Shown here: positions 1 through 8,553 of the stretch, piece after piece
Layout of the letters: each line of letters starts with the position of its first letter
Position numbering within the stretch: the first letter of the stretch is position 1
From: Acidovorax sp. sif1233
GTDB lineage: Bacteria; Pseudomonadota; Gammaproteobacteria; Burkholderiales; Burkholderiaceae_C
Length of the DNA: 64,000 bases
Assembly: GCF_019218755.1 (NCBI RefSeq)
Contig: NZ_JAHUWZ010000001.1
Location: 1,302,001 to 1,366,000 of the forward strand
Direction: 5' to 3'
The notes under the pieces: generated by a model
The model's input: only the letters and a program-made list of their open reading frames with translations
Database searches by the model: none
Told to the model about the DNA's origin: nothing
Translations under genes and position numbers: made by a program

Positions 1-1
1 C

Positions 2-349
2 CGGCTGGGCACCAGCTACGTGCGCGCCCAGGCCGGCTGGCCGCTGCGGCACAACGGTGTGGACGTGGCGGTTCCGGTGGCGGGCAATGCCCAGGCCAGC
101 GACGGTGAAGCCCTGCGCCACCTGGCGCTGGCCGGCCTGGGGCTGGCGCGCCTGGCCGCCTTCCAGGTCCGCGACGACCTGGCGGCAGGCCGGTTGCGGC
201 CCGTGCTGGAGGAATCCAATCCGGGCGACCTGGAGGAAGTGCATGCCGTGTTCGTCGGCCAGGGAGGCTACCTGCCGCTGCGCGTGCGCGCCTTCCTGGA
301 TTTCCTTGCCGAACGGGTCGACATCGGCGCGCAGTCAGTTCGTTCATGA
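2..349 (+). CDS. LysR-family transcriptional regulator, C-terminal part (cut by window edge)
   Basis: Only the last 115 or so residues are present; the frame is open from the first bases of the window to a TGA. The visible part resembles the end of a LysR substrate-binding domain: a GEALRHLALAGLGLARLAAF stretch (the 'gly-ile-ala' helix of the effector domain), then a strand-rich RLRPVLEE segment and a terminal LRVRAFLDFLAERV helix. The helix-turn-helix lies outside the window, so the target is unknown. It converges on bfr with about 90 bp between the stop codons. Confidence 0.75.
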   Translation, partial: RLGTSYVRAQAGWPLRHNGVDVAVPVAGNAQASDGEALRHLALAGLGLARLAAFQVRDDLAAGRLRPVLEESNPGDLEEVHAVFVGQGGYLPLRVRAFLDFLAERVDIGAQSVRS

Positions 350-437
350 GGCGCGCCGCATGCTGCGGCCGGGCACAGCCTTGCCGGGATAGCAATCCCT
401 GGAGTTGTTCTAGGCCGAAAAGGCCTTGAACAGGTTC

Positions 438-908
438 TTACGCCGATGCCTGTGACTGCAGGTAGTTCTGCAGGCCGATCCTGTCGATCAGGCCGATCTG
501 CTTTTCGAGCCAGTAGGCGTGGTCTTCCTCGGTGTCGCGCAACTGGGCCAGCAGCAGGTCGCGGCTCACGTAGTCGCCCACGCTTTCGCACAGGGCCATG
601 CCGTTTTGCAGGGCGGCGCGCACTTCGTACTCGGTGGCCAGGTCCTTGCGCAGCATCTCGGGCACGGTCTCGCCGGGGGTGAATTCCTTGGGGCGCATGT
701 CGGGGCGGCCGCCCAGGAAGAGGATGCGGCGCAGCAGCGCGTCGGCATGCTGGGTTTCTTCCTGCATCTCGTGGTCGAGACGGGTATAGAGCTTGACGAA
801 GCCCTGGTCCTCGTAGATCCGCGAGTGCGCGAAATACTGGTCGCGCGCGGCCAGCTCGCCGCGCAGCAGATCCTTGAAATACTCGACGACTTGTGGGTTT
901 CCCTGCAT
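438..908 (-). CDS. bfr: Bacterioferritin, predicted not to bind heme through Met52
   Basis: A 156-residue ferritin-like four-helix protein that stores iron as a ferric core in the cytoplasm. The ferroxidase ligands fit the E. coli Bfr pattern: Glu18, Glu51, His54, a Glu at 93 and Glu127/His130 in the EEDH motif. The C-terminus [10 protein letters not shown] is typical of Bfr. The position equivalent to the axial heme ligand Met52 is Thr (order E51-T52-Q53-H54). Some bacteria have paired Bfr subunits of which one lacks the heme ligand, so this may be such a subunit; whether a partner exists cannot be seen here. The start at 908 gives the family length; an in-frame extension upstream is not conserved-looking. 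A Fur-like site lies about 95 bp upstream. Confidence 0.92.
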   Translation of the reverse strand: MQGNPQVVEYFKDLLRGELAARDQYFAHSRIYEDQGFVKLYTRLDHEMQEETQHADALLRRILFLGGRPDMRPKEFTPGETVPEMLRKDLATEYEVRAALQNGMALCESVGDYVSRDLLLAQLRDTEEDHAYWLEKQIGLIDRIGLQNYLQSQASA

Positions 909-1000
909 GTTCTTATCCTTGAATTTCTGGTGGGGAGTATCGCGCGGACCGTGGCCTTTGTGGGCAATGCCCCCGGCTTGCCGCTCTGCATGCGTACCGG

Positions 1001-1019
1001 GATCAGAAGCGTTCTCATT
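1001..1019 (-). promoter_or_regulatory. Candidate Fur box upstream of bfr
   Basis: Read on the minus strand this 19-mer is AATGAGAACGCTTCTGATC. It agrees at about 16 of 19 positions with the betaproteobacterial Fur-type palindrome AATGAGAAnnATTCTCATT. It sits between bfr (reverse, start at 908) and lgt (forward, start at 1121), and is closer to bfr. Iron control of bacterioferritin is common. The assignment rests on the match alone. Confidence 0.5.
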
Positions 1020-1120
1020 GGGGCGCAAATGGGGCGCGCGGCCCGCGCCGCGGCTGCCCCCACGCCCCGCGGGGCTGCCGGCTGCCCTCCGCCACGGCGC
1101 GCGGGCACAATACCGCCCAA

Positions 1121-1948
1121 ATGCTGATCTACCCCCACATCGATCCCGTCGCCCTGCAAGTGGGCCCGCTGGCCATCCACTGGTATGGCCTGACCTACCT
1201 GGCGGCCTTCGGGCTGTTCATGCTGCTGGGCATCGCCCGGCTGCGGCACCCGCCATTCGCGTCCATCACGGGGCCCGGCGCGTGGACGCGCAAGGATGTG
1301 GAGGACATCCTGTTCCTCGGCGTGGCAGGCGTGGTGGTCGGTGGGCGCCTGGGCTACTGCCTGTTCTACAAGCCCGGCTACTACCTGAGCCACCCGCTGG
1401 AGATCTTCGCGGTGTGGCAGGGGGGCATGGCCTTTCACGGCGGGCTGCTGGGCGTGATCGCGGCGATGCTGTGGTTTGCCCATTCGCGCAAGCGTCCGTG
1501 GCTGCAGGTGGCCGACTTCGTGGCGCCCTGCGTGCCCACGGGGCTGGCGGCGGGGCGGGTCGGCAACTTCATCAACGGCGAGCTGTGGGGCCGCTTTTCC
1601 AGCCCCGACCTGCCGTGGGGCATGGTCTTCGCGCACAGCGGCTCCATGCAGCCACGCCACCCGTCGCAGATCTATCAGTTCCTGTTGGAAGGGCTGCTGC
1701 TGTTCATCCTGCTGTGGCTCTATGCGCGCAAGGAGCGCCGCCAGGGCCAGGTGGCGGCGGCGTTCCTTGTGGGCTACGGCGCATTCCGCTTCATCGCCGA
1801 GTATTTCCGGGAGCCCGACGCCTTCCTGGGCGTCCTGTCGCTGGGCATGAGCATGGGCCAATGGCTCTGCGTGCCCATGATCGTCGCCGGCGTCGCGCTG
1901 TGGCTGTGGGCACAGCGGCAGCCGGCCCCCGTGCCCGGTTTCAAGTAA
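1121..1948 (+). CDS. lgt: Prolipoprotein diacylglyceryl transferase
   Basis: A 275-residue inner-membrane enzyme that moves diacylglycerol from phosphatidylglycerol to the lipobox cysteine of prolipoproteins, the first step of lipoprotein maturation. About seven membrane segments are visible. Key motifs are [10 protein letters not shown] with the essential His at 106, and [14 protein letters not shown] (about 145-158) containing the essential Arg146; the E. coli equivalents are His103 and Arg143. The late [12 protein letters not shown] motif is also present. Length is normal for the family. The stop codon lies at the edge of a family A repeat. Confidence 0.96.
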   Translation: MLIYPHIDPVALQVGPLAIHWYGLTYLAAFGLFMLLGIARLRHPPFASITGPGAWTRKDVEDILFLGVAGVVVGGRLGYCLFYKPGYYLSHPLEIFAVWQGGMAFHGGLLGVIAAMLWFAHSRKRPWLQVADFVAPCVPTGLAAGRVGNFINGELWGRFSSPDLPWGMVFAHSGSMQPRHPSQIYQFLLEGLLLFILLWLYARKERRQGQVAAAFLVGYGAFRFIAEYFREPDAFLGVLSLGMSMGQWLCVPMIVAGVALWLWAQRQPAPVPGFK

Positions 1949-2005
1949 AAAATACTTCTGACGCTTGATGATCAAGCGCTGGCAGCTATTGAAAATATAG
2001 CAAAC
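1946..2005 (+). repeat. Family A dispersed repeat, copy A1
   Basis: An AT-rich element overlapping the lgt stop codon. It has two hairpins: CGCTTGAT-g-ATCAAGCG (about 1962-1978) and GCTAT-tgaaaat-ATAGC (1985-2001). The same two-hairpin layout recurs at 6718, 30991, 43672, 57636 and, inverted, at 33169. This copy shows the clearest stems. Confidence 0.75.
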
Positions 2006-2388
2006 AGCGGGCTGTGGCCGGCTGCTCATCCCGCAGCCTGTATCGCGGGGTGGCGGGCTTGCGCACGCGGCTTCTTCCGCTGCCTTCCGCAGGGCGCTCC
2101 TTCGCGGCGGGGCCCTGGCTGGCGCCGAACCCGAACCCGTGCCATGCGCGCGGCGCGTCCTGCAGGGCCTGGGGCACCGGTTTTCCGGTGAGTCCGGCGG
2201 CCGTGCAGGCCTTGCCACTGGGGGCGGGCAGCCCCGCCAACCTCATCCCGACGTGCGCGAAGCGCCTGGCTTCTCCGTGACCTCTTCCAGCGTGCCCCCA
2301 TGGCCCGCTGAGTGCGCGCGGATGTGGTGTGGGAGCCACCGGCCCGCATTTTTTTGCGAAATTCAACGAATTGGGCGTTCCAGGTCTT
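2006..2388. other. Intergenic stretch with no recognised gene
   Basis: This GC-rich region lies between the repeat after lgt and the palindrome upstream of the GntR gene. Open frames exist on both strands, but their translations are Arg/Ala/Gly/Pro-rich and show no family motif. No terminator with a T-run and no RNA gene was recognised. Confidence 0.5.
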
Positions 2389-2416
2389 GTAATTTTTCAT
2401 AATTATGAGAAATTAC
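2389..2416. promoter_or_regulatory. 28-bp near-perfect AT-rich inverted repeat upstream of the malonate regulator
   Basis: Left arm GTAATTTTTCATAA (2389-2402) and right arm TTATGAGAAATTAC (2403-2416) are reverse complements at 13 of 14 positions, with no spacer. The base composition contrasts sharply with the surrounding GC-rich DNA. It lies about 110 bp upstream of the GntR start, so it is a candidate operator or promoter element for the malonate genes. Its regulator is not known from sequence. Confidence 0.55.
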
Positions 2417-2526
2417 GTAGAAATCAGAGAAAGCCCGGTATTTGTGAGCTTTTGGCGGCGTGTTGGCGGCCAAAGGCGTCAGAGAATCTGACTGTGCCGC
2501 CTCTGCCACTGGAGTTCACCCGCACC

Positions 2527-3195
2527 ATGCGCCCGATTCCCAACTCATTGCACGACGAAGCCGCCTCGCGGCTGCGCGAGCAGATCTTCGCCGGGGCCTT
2601 GCCGCCGGGGAGTTTTCTGGACGAGGCGGCGCTGTGCGAGCGGCTGGCCATTTCGCGCACGCCGCTGCGCGAGGCGCTCAAGGTGCTGGTGGCCGAGGGA
2701 CTGCTGCGCCACGAGCCGCGCCGGGGGTGCTTCGTGGCAGAGATCTCCGAACGCGACCTGGACGACCTGTTCCCGGTGATCGCCTTGCTGGAGGGGCGGG
2801 CCGCGCACGAGGCCACCCGCAAGGCGGGCGCCGCCGACGTCGCGGCGCTGGAGGTGCTGCACGAGCGCCTGCAGCAATGCGCCTCGGACGGACTCCTTAC
2901 CGACTACTACGAAGCCAACTACGCGATCCATGAGGCCTTCATCACGCTGGCGGACAACCGCTGGCTGGCGCAGGTGATCGGCGACCTGCGCAAGATCCTG
3001 CGGCTGGCGCGGCTGCAGACGCTGCATGCGCCGGGCCGCCTGCAGCAAAGCCTGGCCGAGCACCTGGCCGTGTTCGCCGCGCTCAAGGCGCGCGACTGCG
3101 ACGCTGCCGAGGAGGCCATGCGCACCCACCTGTTGCGCCAGCGCGATGCGCTGCGCGACGTTGCCCGCAACCAGCAATCGAGGCTGACACCATGA
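2527..3195 (+). CDS. GntR-family (FCD) regulator of the malonate cluster
   Basis: A 222-residue FadR/VanR-type regulator. The N-terminal winged helix-turn-helix covers about residues 8-70 (LREQIFAGALPPGSFLDEAA, then LAISRTPLREALKVL). The C-terminal FCD effector domain carries the expected metal-type His residues in NYAIHEAFI and in AEHLAVFAAL. An upstream in-frame extension exists, but the ATG at 2527 places the HTH at the usual distance from the N-terminus. The stop overlaps the start of the malonyl-CoA decarboxylase gene (ATGA), so it is probably the local regulator, like MatR of rhizobial mat operons. The effector, possibly malonate or malonyl-CoA, is inferred. Confidence 0.85.
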   Translation: MRPIPNSLHDEAASRLREQIFAGALPPGSFLDEAALCERLAISRTPLREALKVLVAEGLLRHEPRRGCFVAEISERDLDDLFPVIALLEGRAAHEATRKAGAADVAALEVLHERLQQCASDGLLTDYYEANYAIHEAFITLADNRWLAQVIGDLRKILRLARLQTLHAPGRLQQSLAEHLAVFAALKARDCDAAEEAMRTHLLRQRDALRDVARNQQSRLTP

Positions 3196-4694
3196 TGAAC
3201 AGTACCCCCGAATGGATCGCCCGCAGCGTGTCCCGCCTGCGCACCGCCGCGCCTGCCACGGACAAGGCGGCCGACAAGTCCGGCGAGAAGCCCGCGAGGG
3301 CCGCCATCGACAAGTCGGTGACGGATGTGGTGGCCAAGGTGGCCGTGCCGCGCTCCACGCACGAACGTCTGCAGGCGACGCTGCGCCGCGGGCAGGAGGC
3401 GCTGTCGCCGCGCGCGCTGCGCCGCCTGCTGGCGGACCTGCAGGAGGTGGTGGCCCCGCAGGTGAGTGAGCTCGAGGGCGGGCGCCGCGCCCAGGCGGTG
3501 GCCGAGTGGTATGCCAGGGCCGAGACCGAGATGCGGCGCGACATGTGGCTCCTGATGTGCGAGCAGTTCGCGCCCGACGCCACGCGTTTCAAGTCGGCCC
3601 GCCAGCGCTACGAGGCCGCGGCGGGCACGGCCGAAGAGGGGCAGGCCGAGATCAGCCTGCGCCGCGCGCTGGTGTCGCCGCGCACCCGGCTGCTGCAGCG
3701 CTTTTCCGTGTTCCCCGAGGGCATGCGCTTCCTGGTGGACATGCGGGCCGAGCTGCTGCCGCTGCTCAAGGCCGACAAGCGCCTGCTGGCGCTGGATGCG
3801 GAGCTGGAACACCTGTTCTCCACCTGGTTCGACGTGGCCTTCCTGGAGCTGCGCCGCCTGTCGTGGGATTCGCCGGCCTCGCTGATCGAAAAGCTCATCA
3901 AGTACGAGGCCGTGCATGACATCCGCAGCTGGGCGGACCTCAAGAACCGGCTCGACAGCGACCGGCGCTGCTACGGCTTCTTTCACCCACGCCTGCCCAA
4001 CGAGCCGCTGATCTTCGTGGAGGTGGCGCTGGTGGACAAGATTTCTGCCAGCATCACGCCCTTGCTGGACGAGGCGGCCGCGCCGGTGGACATCTCCCGG
4101 GCCACCACGGCGATCTTCTACTCGATCAGCAACACACAGACGGGCCTGCGCGGCGTGAGCTTCGGCGATTCGCTCATCAAGCACGTGGTGGAGACGCTCA
4201 CCGCGGAGTTCCCGCGGCTGCGCACCTTTGCCACGCTGTCGCCCATTCCGGGCTTCCGCTCGTGGCTGGGCAAGCACGCGGGGGCGATGCTCGAGCGCCT
4301 GGATGACAAGCGCCGCGCCGAGCTGGGCCGCGCGGTGGGCTTCGAGCCCCCGCAGCCCACGCACCTGCTGGCCGCCATCGACAAGGCCCTGGAGCTTGAC
4401 GCCAAATCGCCCGTGCGCCAGATGCTGCTGGAATGCGCCGCCCGCTACCTGGGGCGCGAACTGCACGAAGGCAAGCCGGTCGACCCGGTGGCACGCTTTC
4501 ACCTGGGCAACGGCGCGCGGGTTGAACGGCTGAACTGGGCGGGCGATCCTTCCGGCAAGGGGCTCAAGCAGTCGTACGGGCTGATGGTGAACTATCTGTA
4601 TGACCTCAAGCGCATCGACAAGCACCGCAGCCTGCTTGCGCAGGGCAAGGTGCCGGTGTCGGGGGACATCGACAGCCTGTGCCGTGGTGATTGA
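3192..4694 (+). CDS. matA: Malonyl-CoA decarboxylase
   Basis: A 500-residue enzyme converting malonyl-CoA to acetyl-CoA and CO2. The N-terminal half is helical (oligomerisation domain). The C-terminal catalytic half holds the family signatures FFHPRLPNEPLIFVEVAL (from about residue 263), SISNTQTGLRGVSFG (about 311) and FATLSPIPGFRSWL, the GNAT-like core with the conserved Ser and His region. It starts within the GntR stop codon (ATGA), so the two are translationally coupled. Together with the ligase at 6924 it makes a two-step malonate-to-acetyl-CoA route. Confidence 0.93.
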   Translation: MMNSTPEWIARSVSRLRTAAPATDKAADKSGEKPARAAIDKSVTDVVAKVAVPRSTHERLQATLRRGQEALSPRALRRLLADLQEVVAPQVSELEGGRRAQAVAEWYARAETEMRRDMWLLMCEQFAPDATRFKSARQRYEAAAGTAEEGQAEISLRRALVSPRTRLLQRFSVFPEGMRFLVDMRAELLPLLKADKRLLALDAELEHLFSTWFDVAFLELRRLSWDSPASLIEKLIKYEAVHDIRSWADLKNRLDSDRRCYGFFHPRLPNEPLIFVEVALVDKISASITPLLDEAAAPVDISRATTAIFYSISNTQTGLRGVSFGDSLIKHVVETLTAEFPRLRTFATLSPIPGFRSWLGKHAGAMLERLDDKRRAELGRAVGFEPPQPTHLLAAIDKALELDAKSPVRQMLLECAARYLGRELHEGKPVDPVARFHLGNGARVERLNWAGDPSGKGLKQSYGLMVNYLYDLKRIDKHRSLLAQGKVPVSGDIDSLCRGD

Positions 4695-4697
4695 TCC

Positions 4698-4728
4698 GTG
4701 CCGCCCGCGCGGCGGGCGGCACTGTTTT
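4698..4728 (+). terminator. Rho-independent-type terminator after matA
   Basis: A perfect 10-bp stem, GTGCCGCCCG and CGGGCGGCAC, with a 5-base CGCGG loop, is followed by TGTTTT. It begins four bases after the matA stop. This suggests that the next gene starts a new transcript or is reached by partial readthrough. Confidence 0.7.
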
Positions 4729-4903
4729 GGCCCTGGGCCGGTGGGCCGGGGGCCGAAAGGCGGCTGACCTGCCCGCCTGGCAGGCGTGGCGCCCGGGGCG
4801 CGGCGTCTTTCTGGTAGAAGTGCAGGCAGCAACCGGTGGCCGATGGCCGATCGCACGCCACGGGCCGGTTTCCATTTTTACAACGACGACAGGAGACAAG
4901 GAA

Positions 4904-5917
4904 ATGACAGACAACATGCGAATCGACGACCGAGCGGTGCAGCGCCGCAGCCTGCTGGCCGCAGCGGCGGCAGCGGGCCTGGGCCTGGGCAGCGGCGGCA
5001 GCTGGGCGCAGGCCTCCGCCTGGCCCTCCAAGCCCGTGAACCTGGTCGTCCCCTTTCCGGCCGGAGGCGGCACCGATGCGTTCGCGCGGCCGCTGGCCGC
5101 GCAGTTTTCCCGCGCCACCGGCAAGACGCTGGTGATCGACAACCGGGGCGGGGCGGGGGGCACCGTGGGCGCCAGTTTTGCCGCCAAGGCCGCGCCCGAC
5201 GGGTACACGCTGTTCATGGGCGCGGTGCACCACGCCATCGCCCCGTCGATGTACCCCAAGCTCGACTACGACATCGAGAAGGACTTCATTCCGCTGTACC
5301 TGCTGGCCAACGTGCCGCAGGTGGTGGTGGTCAACCCGAAGAACGTGCCGGTGGGCAACTTCCAGCAGTTCATGGACCATGTCAAGCGCAACCCCGCCAA
5401 GCTCAACTACGGCTCGGCGGGCGCGGGCACATCGCACCATCTGGCGGGCGAGCTGTTCAAGCAGCAGACCAACACCTTCATCACGCACATCCCCTACCGT
5501 GGCGCGGGCCCTGCGCTGCAGGACCTGATCGGTGGGCAGGTGGACATGATGTTCGATGGCCTGGGTTCGTCGGCCGCGCATATCAAGGCGGGGCGCATCA
5601 AGGCGCTGATGGTGTCCGGCTCCAAGCGCAACGCGGCCTTCCCGGACGTGCCCTGCGCTTCCGAAGTGGGCCTGCCCGACTACACCGTGACCACCTGGTA
5701 TGGCCTGTGGGCGCCCAAGGGAACGCCGGCCGATGTCCAGGCGCGCATCGTCGAGGAGATCCGCAAGCTCGGCGCGGCCGACGAGCTCAAGACCATCTGG
5801 GCCAGCAATGGCGCCGAATACGGCGGCCTCACGCAGCAGCAGTTCGCCGGCATGGTCAGCAGCGAGGTCAAGCGCTGGGCGGCGGTGGTGAAGGCTTCTG
5901 GCGCAAAACTTGATTGA
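4904..5917 (+). CDS. Bug-family (TctC-like) periplasmic binding protein
   Basis: A 337-residue solute-binding protein of the tripartite tricarboxylate transporter type. A twin-arginine-like signal (RRSLLAAAAAAG) precedes an Ala/Gly-rich core; the mature part begins near WPSKPVNLVVPFPAGGGTDA, the Bug family signature. GYTLFMG, YGSAGAGTSHHLAGELF and VPYRG-type motifs follow. The start at 4904 is preceded by AGGAGACAAGG. No TctA/TctB membrane partner is in the window. Its place between matA and matB suggests malonate or a related dicarboxylate as ligand, which is inference. A family B repeat starts directly after the stop. Confidence 0.9.
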   Translation: MTDNMRIDDRAVQRRSLLAAAAAAGLGLGSGGSWAQASAWPSKPVNLVVPFPAGGGTDAFARPLAAQFSRATGKTLVIDNRGGAGGTVGASFAAKAAPDGYTLFMGAVHHAIAPSMYPKLDYDIEKDFIPLYLLANVPQVVVVNPKNVPVGNFQQFMDHVKRNPAKLNYGSAGAGTSHHLAGELFKQQTNTFITHIPYRGAGPALQDLIGGQVDMMFDGLGSSAAHIKAGRIKALMVSGSKRNAAFPDVPCASEVGLPDYTVTTWYGLWAPKGTPADVQARIVEEIRKLGAADELKTIWASNGAEYGGLTQQQFAGMVSSEVKRWAAVVKASGAKLD

Positions 5918-6016
5918 CCCCCTGAGGCGCTTCGCGCCATCCCCCTGAGGGGGACGCCACCCGTGGCCTGGCAGAGCCAGTTCCACGGTGGCACTGGCGA
6001 TGGCGTTGCGCCAGTT
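5918..6016 (+). repeat. Family B hairpin repeat, copy B1
   Basis: It begins with CCCCCTGAGGCGCT directly after the stop of the Bug gene and ends near GCGCCAGTT. It contains small stems: GGCGC-tt-cGCGCC, CCCCC-tga-GGGGG, and GCCAGT...ACTGGC. Closely matching copies follow the stops of btuB (29141) and the ABC binding protein (54041). Confidence 0.75.
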
Positions 6017-6057
6017 GTTGTGGGGCGTGGACTTTGCAAACGTGATGGGCAACGAAT

Positions 6058-6861
6058 ATGTCAGGTGAAGTGTTGATGGATGCCGGTGAGCGTGGCGTGG
6101 TGCATGTCACCTTGCGCCATGCCGGGCGGCTGAACGCGATGTCGCGGGGCATGTGGCGGCAACTGCGCGAGGTGTTTCAAGACATCCAGCGGCGCAGCGA
6201 TGTGCGCTGCGTGCTCATCGCCGGCGAGGGCGATGCCTTCTGCGCGGGGGGCGACATTTCGGAGTACCCGGGCTTTCGCTTCGACACCGCGGCCTTGCGC
6301 GATTTCCATGAGAACGACGTCTGGGGCGGGCTGAGCGCCATGCTCCTGTGCGACGTCCCCATCGTGGCCCAGATCAGCGGGGCCTGCATGGGTGCCGGGG
6401 TGGAGATCGCCAGCTGCTGCGACATCCGCATCGCGGGCGGTACGGCCCGCTTTGGTGCCCCCATCGCCAAGCTCGGCTTCCCCATGGCCCCCCGCGAGGC
6501 GCAGCTGGTGGCCGGCGCCGTGGGCGATGTGACGGCCCGGCAGATGCTGCTGGAAGCCGCCACCTTCAGCGCCGCCGACATGCTGGCGCGCGGTTTCCTG
6601 AGCCGCGTGGTGGCCGACGACAGGACGGCCACCGAGGCGGTGGGCAGCGCGCAGCGCATTGCCGCGCTGGCACCCCAGGCCGCCCGCATGAACAAACAGA
6701 CATTTCGGGCATTGAAAGTGCCTGTGGCGCCTGCTGTAAATGCGCAATCAGCTATTAAATATATAGCAAACGATGTGCCTGACCCCTATGCGTACGCGGA
6801 CAGCGCCGAGCACCGCGAAGGCATCACCGCGTTCCTTGAAAAACGCGCCCCCGTGTTTTGA
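6058..6861 (+). CDS. Crotonase-family (enoyl-CoA hydratase/isomerase-like) protein
   Basis: A 267-residue CoA-dependent enzyme. The oxyanion-hole segments are AFCAGGDISEY and SGACMGAGVEIASCCDIRIA. The first catalytic-type Glu (in GAGVEI) is present. The region expected to hold the second Glu of true hydratases reads GAPIAKLGFPMAPREAQ, so a standard hydratase reaction is uncertain. Residues about 221-238 are encoded by a family A repeat (copy A2). The gene lies between the Bug protein and matB, whose upstream sequence overlaps its 3' end. A role in malonate or another acyl-CoA metabolism is inferred from context. Confidence 0.85.
   Translation: MSGEVLMDAGERGVVHVTLRHAGRLNAMSRGMWRQLREVFQDIQRRSDVRCVLIAGEGDAFCAGGDISEYPGFRFDTAALRDFHENDVWGGLSAMLLCDVPIVAQISGACMGAGVEIASCCDIRIAGGTARFGAPIAKLGFPMAPREAQLVAGAVGDVTARQMLLEAATFSAADMLARGFLSRVVADDRTATEAVGSAQRIAALAPQAARMNKQTFRALKVPVAPAVNAQSAIKYIANDVPDPYAYADSAEHREGITAFLEKRAPVF
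6718..6771 (+). repeat. Family A repeat inside the crotonase gene, copy A2
   Basis: It aligns without gaps to copy A1: 13 of 15 bases match after the shared GCTATT, and about 20 of 34 before it. The second hairpin is GCTAT-taaatat-ATAGC. It is read in frame as a segment around NAQSAIKYIA, which is AT-rich compared with the rest of the gene. Confidence 0.65.
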
Positions 6862-6923
6862 TGGGCCTTGCCCATTTCCATTCCTCTTGTGGATCTGACC
6901 ATTTGCAACCCCGCCCAACTGCC

Positions 6924-8498
6924 ATGAGCCAACACAACCTCTTCAGCGCCCTGCGCGCAGCCTTTCCCTCCGACCTGGGCAGCACCGCCGTGGAAACCAC
7001 GGCGCCCGACGGCACCCCGCTGCACTACAGCTGGGCCGACCTGGACCATGCCAGCGCGCGCATCGCCAACCTGCTGGCCTCGCTCAAGCTGCCCGAGGGC
7101 AGCCGCGTGGCCGTGCAGGTGGAAAAGTCGGTCGAAGCCATGCTGCTGTACCTCGCCACCTTGCGCGCGGGCTACGTGTTCCTGCCGCTCAACACGGCCT
7201 ACCAGAGCGCCGAGATCGAGTACTTCATCGGCAACGCCGAGCCTGCGGTGGTGGTGTGCAGCCCGGGCAACTTCGGCTGGGTGTCGAAGATCGCCTTCAC
7301 GCTGGGCACGCAGCACGTCTTTACCCTGGGCGACGACCGCACCGGCAGCCTGCTGGAGCGCGCGGCGCACCATGGCGACAGCCACACGCCCGTGCAGCGC
7401 GCGGCCGATGACCTGGCCGCCATCCTGTACACCAGCGGCACCACGGGCCGCAGCAAGGGCGCCATGCTCACGCACGGCAACCTGCTGTCGAACGCGCAGG
7501 TGCTCAAGGAGTACTGGGGCTGGACGGCTACCGGAGGGCCTGATGGCCGTGGCGACGTGCTGATCCACGCCCTGCCCATCTTCCACGTGCACGGCCTGTT
7601 CGTGGCCATCCACGGCGCGCTGATCAATGGCAGCAAGATGATCTGGTTCAGCAAATTCGACCCCAAGGCCGTGCTCGCCGCCATGCCGTGCGCCACCGTC
7701 TTCATGGGCGTGCCCACGCTCTACGTGCGCCTGCTGGGCGAGGCCGGCCTCACCAAGGAGGCGGCGAAGAACATGCGCCTGTTCGTCGCGGGCTCGGCGC
7801 CGCTGCTCATCGAGACCTTCAACGAATGGCAGCAGCGCACCGGCCACACCATCCTGGAGCGCTACGGCATGAGCGAGACCATCATGCTCACATCCAACCC
7901 CTACGCGGCCGACGCGCGCCATGCCGGCCAGACCGAGCGGCGCGGCGCCACCGTGGGCTTCCCGCTCCCCGGCGTGGGCCTGCGCGTGGTGGACGATGCC
8001 AACAAGCGGCTGCCCGTGGGCGAGATCGGCAACATCCAGGTCCAGGGCCCCAATGTGTTCAAGGGCTACTGGCGCATGCCCGAGAAGACGGCCGAGGAGT
8101 TCACGCCTGACGGCTGGTTCAAGACCGGCGACGTGGGCAAGGTGGACGAGCGCGGCTACGTGAGCATCGTGGGCCGCAGCAAGGACCTGATCATCAGCGG
8201 CGGCTACAACGTTTACCCCGCCGAGATCGAGGGCTACATCAACGACATGCCCGGCGTGGCCGAAAGCGCGCTGGTGGGCGTGCCCCACCCGGATTTCGGC
8301 GAAGTGGGCGTGGCCGTGGTCATCGCCAAGCCGGGCGTGAAGCTCGACGGCGAGGCCATCGTGGCGCGGCTCAAGTCGCAGCTGGCCAACTTCAAGATCC
8401 CCAAGCGCTGCTTCGTGGCCGACGAGTTGCCGCGCAACACCATGGGCAAGGTGCAGAAGAACCTTCTGCGCGAGCAGCACAAGGCACTGTTTTCCTGA
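6924..8498 (+). CDS. matB: Malonyl-CoA synthetase (malonate-CoA ligase)
   Basis: A 524-residue ANL-superfamily ligase that activates malonate with ATP to malonyl-CoA. The ATP loop is YTSGTTGRSKGAM, followed by the core ERYGMSETIM, GWFKTGD, the hinge GRSKDLIISGGYNVYPAEIE and a C-terminal NTMGKVQKN lysine motif. The overall match is to MatB rather than to long-chain ligases, and matA in the same cluster supports it. The ATG at 6924 gives MSQHNLFSAL, a usual MatB start; an upstream in-frame ATG overlapping the crotonase stop is less likely. A TetR gene converges from the other side. Confidence 0.92.
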   Translation: MSQHNLFSALRAAFPSDLGSTAVETTAPDGTPLHYSWADLDHASARIANLLASLKLPEGSRVAVQVEKSVEAMLLYLATLRAGYVFLPLNTAYQSAEIEYFIGNAEPAVVVCSPGNFGWVSKIAFTLGTQHVFTLGDDRTGSLLERAAHHGDSHTPVQRAADDLAAILYTSGTTGRSKGAMLTHGNLLSNAQVLKEYWGWTATGGPDGRGDVLIHALPIFHVHGLFVAIHGALINGSKMIWFSKFDPKAVLAAMPCATVFMGVPTLYVRLLGEAGLTKEAAKNMRLFVAGSAPLLIETFNEWQQRTGHTILERYGMSETIMLTSNPYAADARHAGQTERRGATVGFPLPGVGLRVVDDANKRLPVGEIGNIQVQGPNVFKGYWRMPEKTAEEFTPDGWFKTGDVGKVDERGYVSIVGRSKDLIISGGYNVYPAEIEGYINDMPGVAESALVGVPHPDFGEVGVAVVIAKPGVKLDGEAIVARLKSQLANFKIPKRCFVADELPRNTMGKVQKNLLREQHKALFS

Positions 8499-8553
8499 CC
8501 CCGTGGGCTGGCGGCTGCCGCAGGCGCGGCCTGCTGGCACCTGCCCGCCGCAG

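Noticed and set aside
410..430. AGGCC-gaaaa-GGCCT hairpin between LysR and bfr as a terminator
   Set aside because: The stem is only five base pairs and no T-run follows on either strand.
2026..2400. Minus-strand frame starting MKNYKTWNAQFVEF in the lgt-GntR gap
   Set aside because: The first 20 residues look protein-like, but the rest is Arg/Gly/Pro-rich and matches no family, and the start lies inside the 28-bp palindrome. Not supported as a gene.
2919..4856. Antisense open frame opposite matA
   Set aside because: It is antisense to a recognised enzyme and has no motifs.
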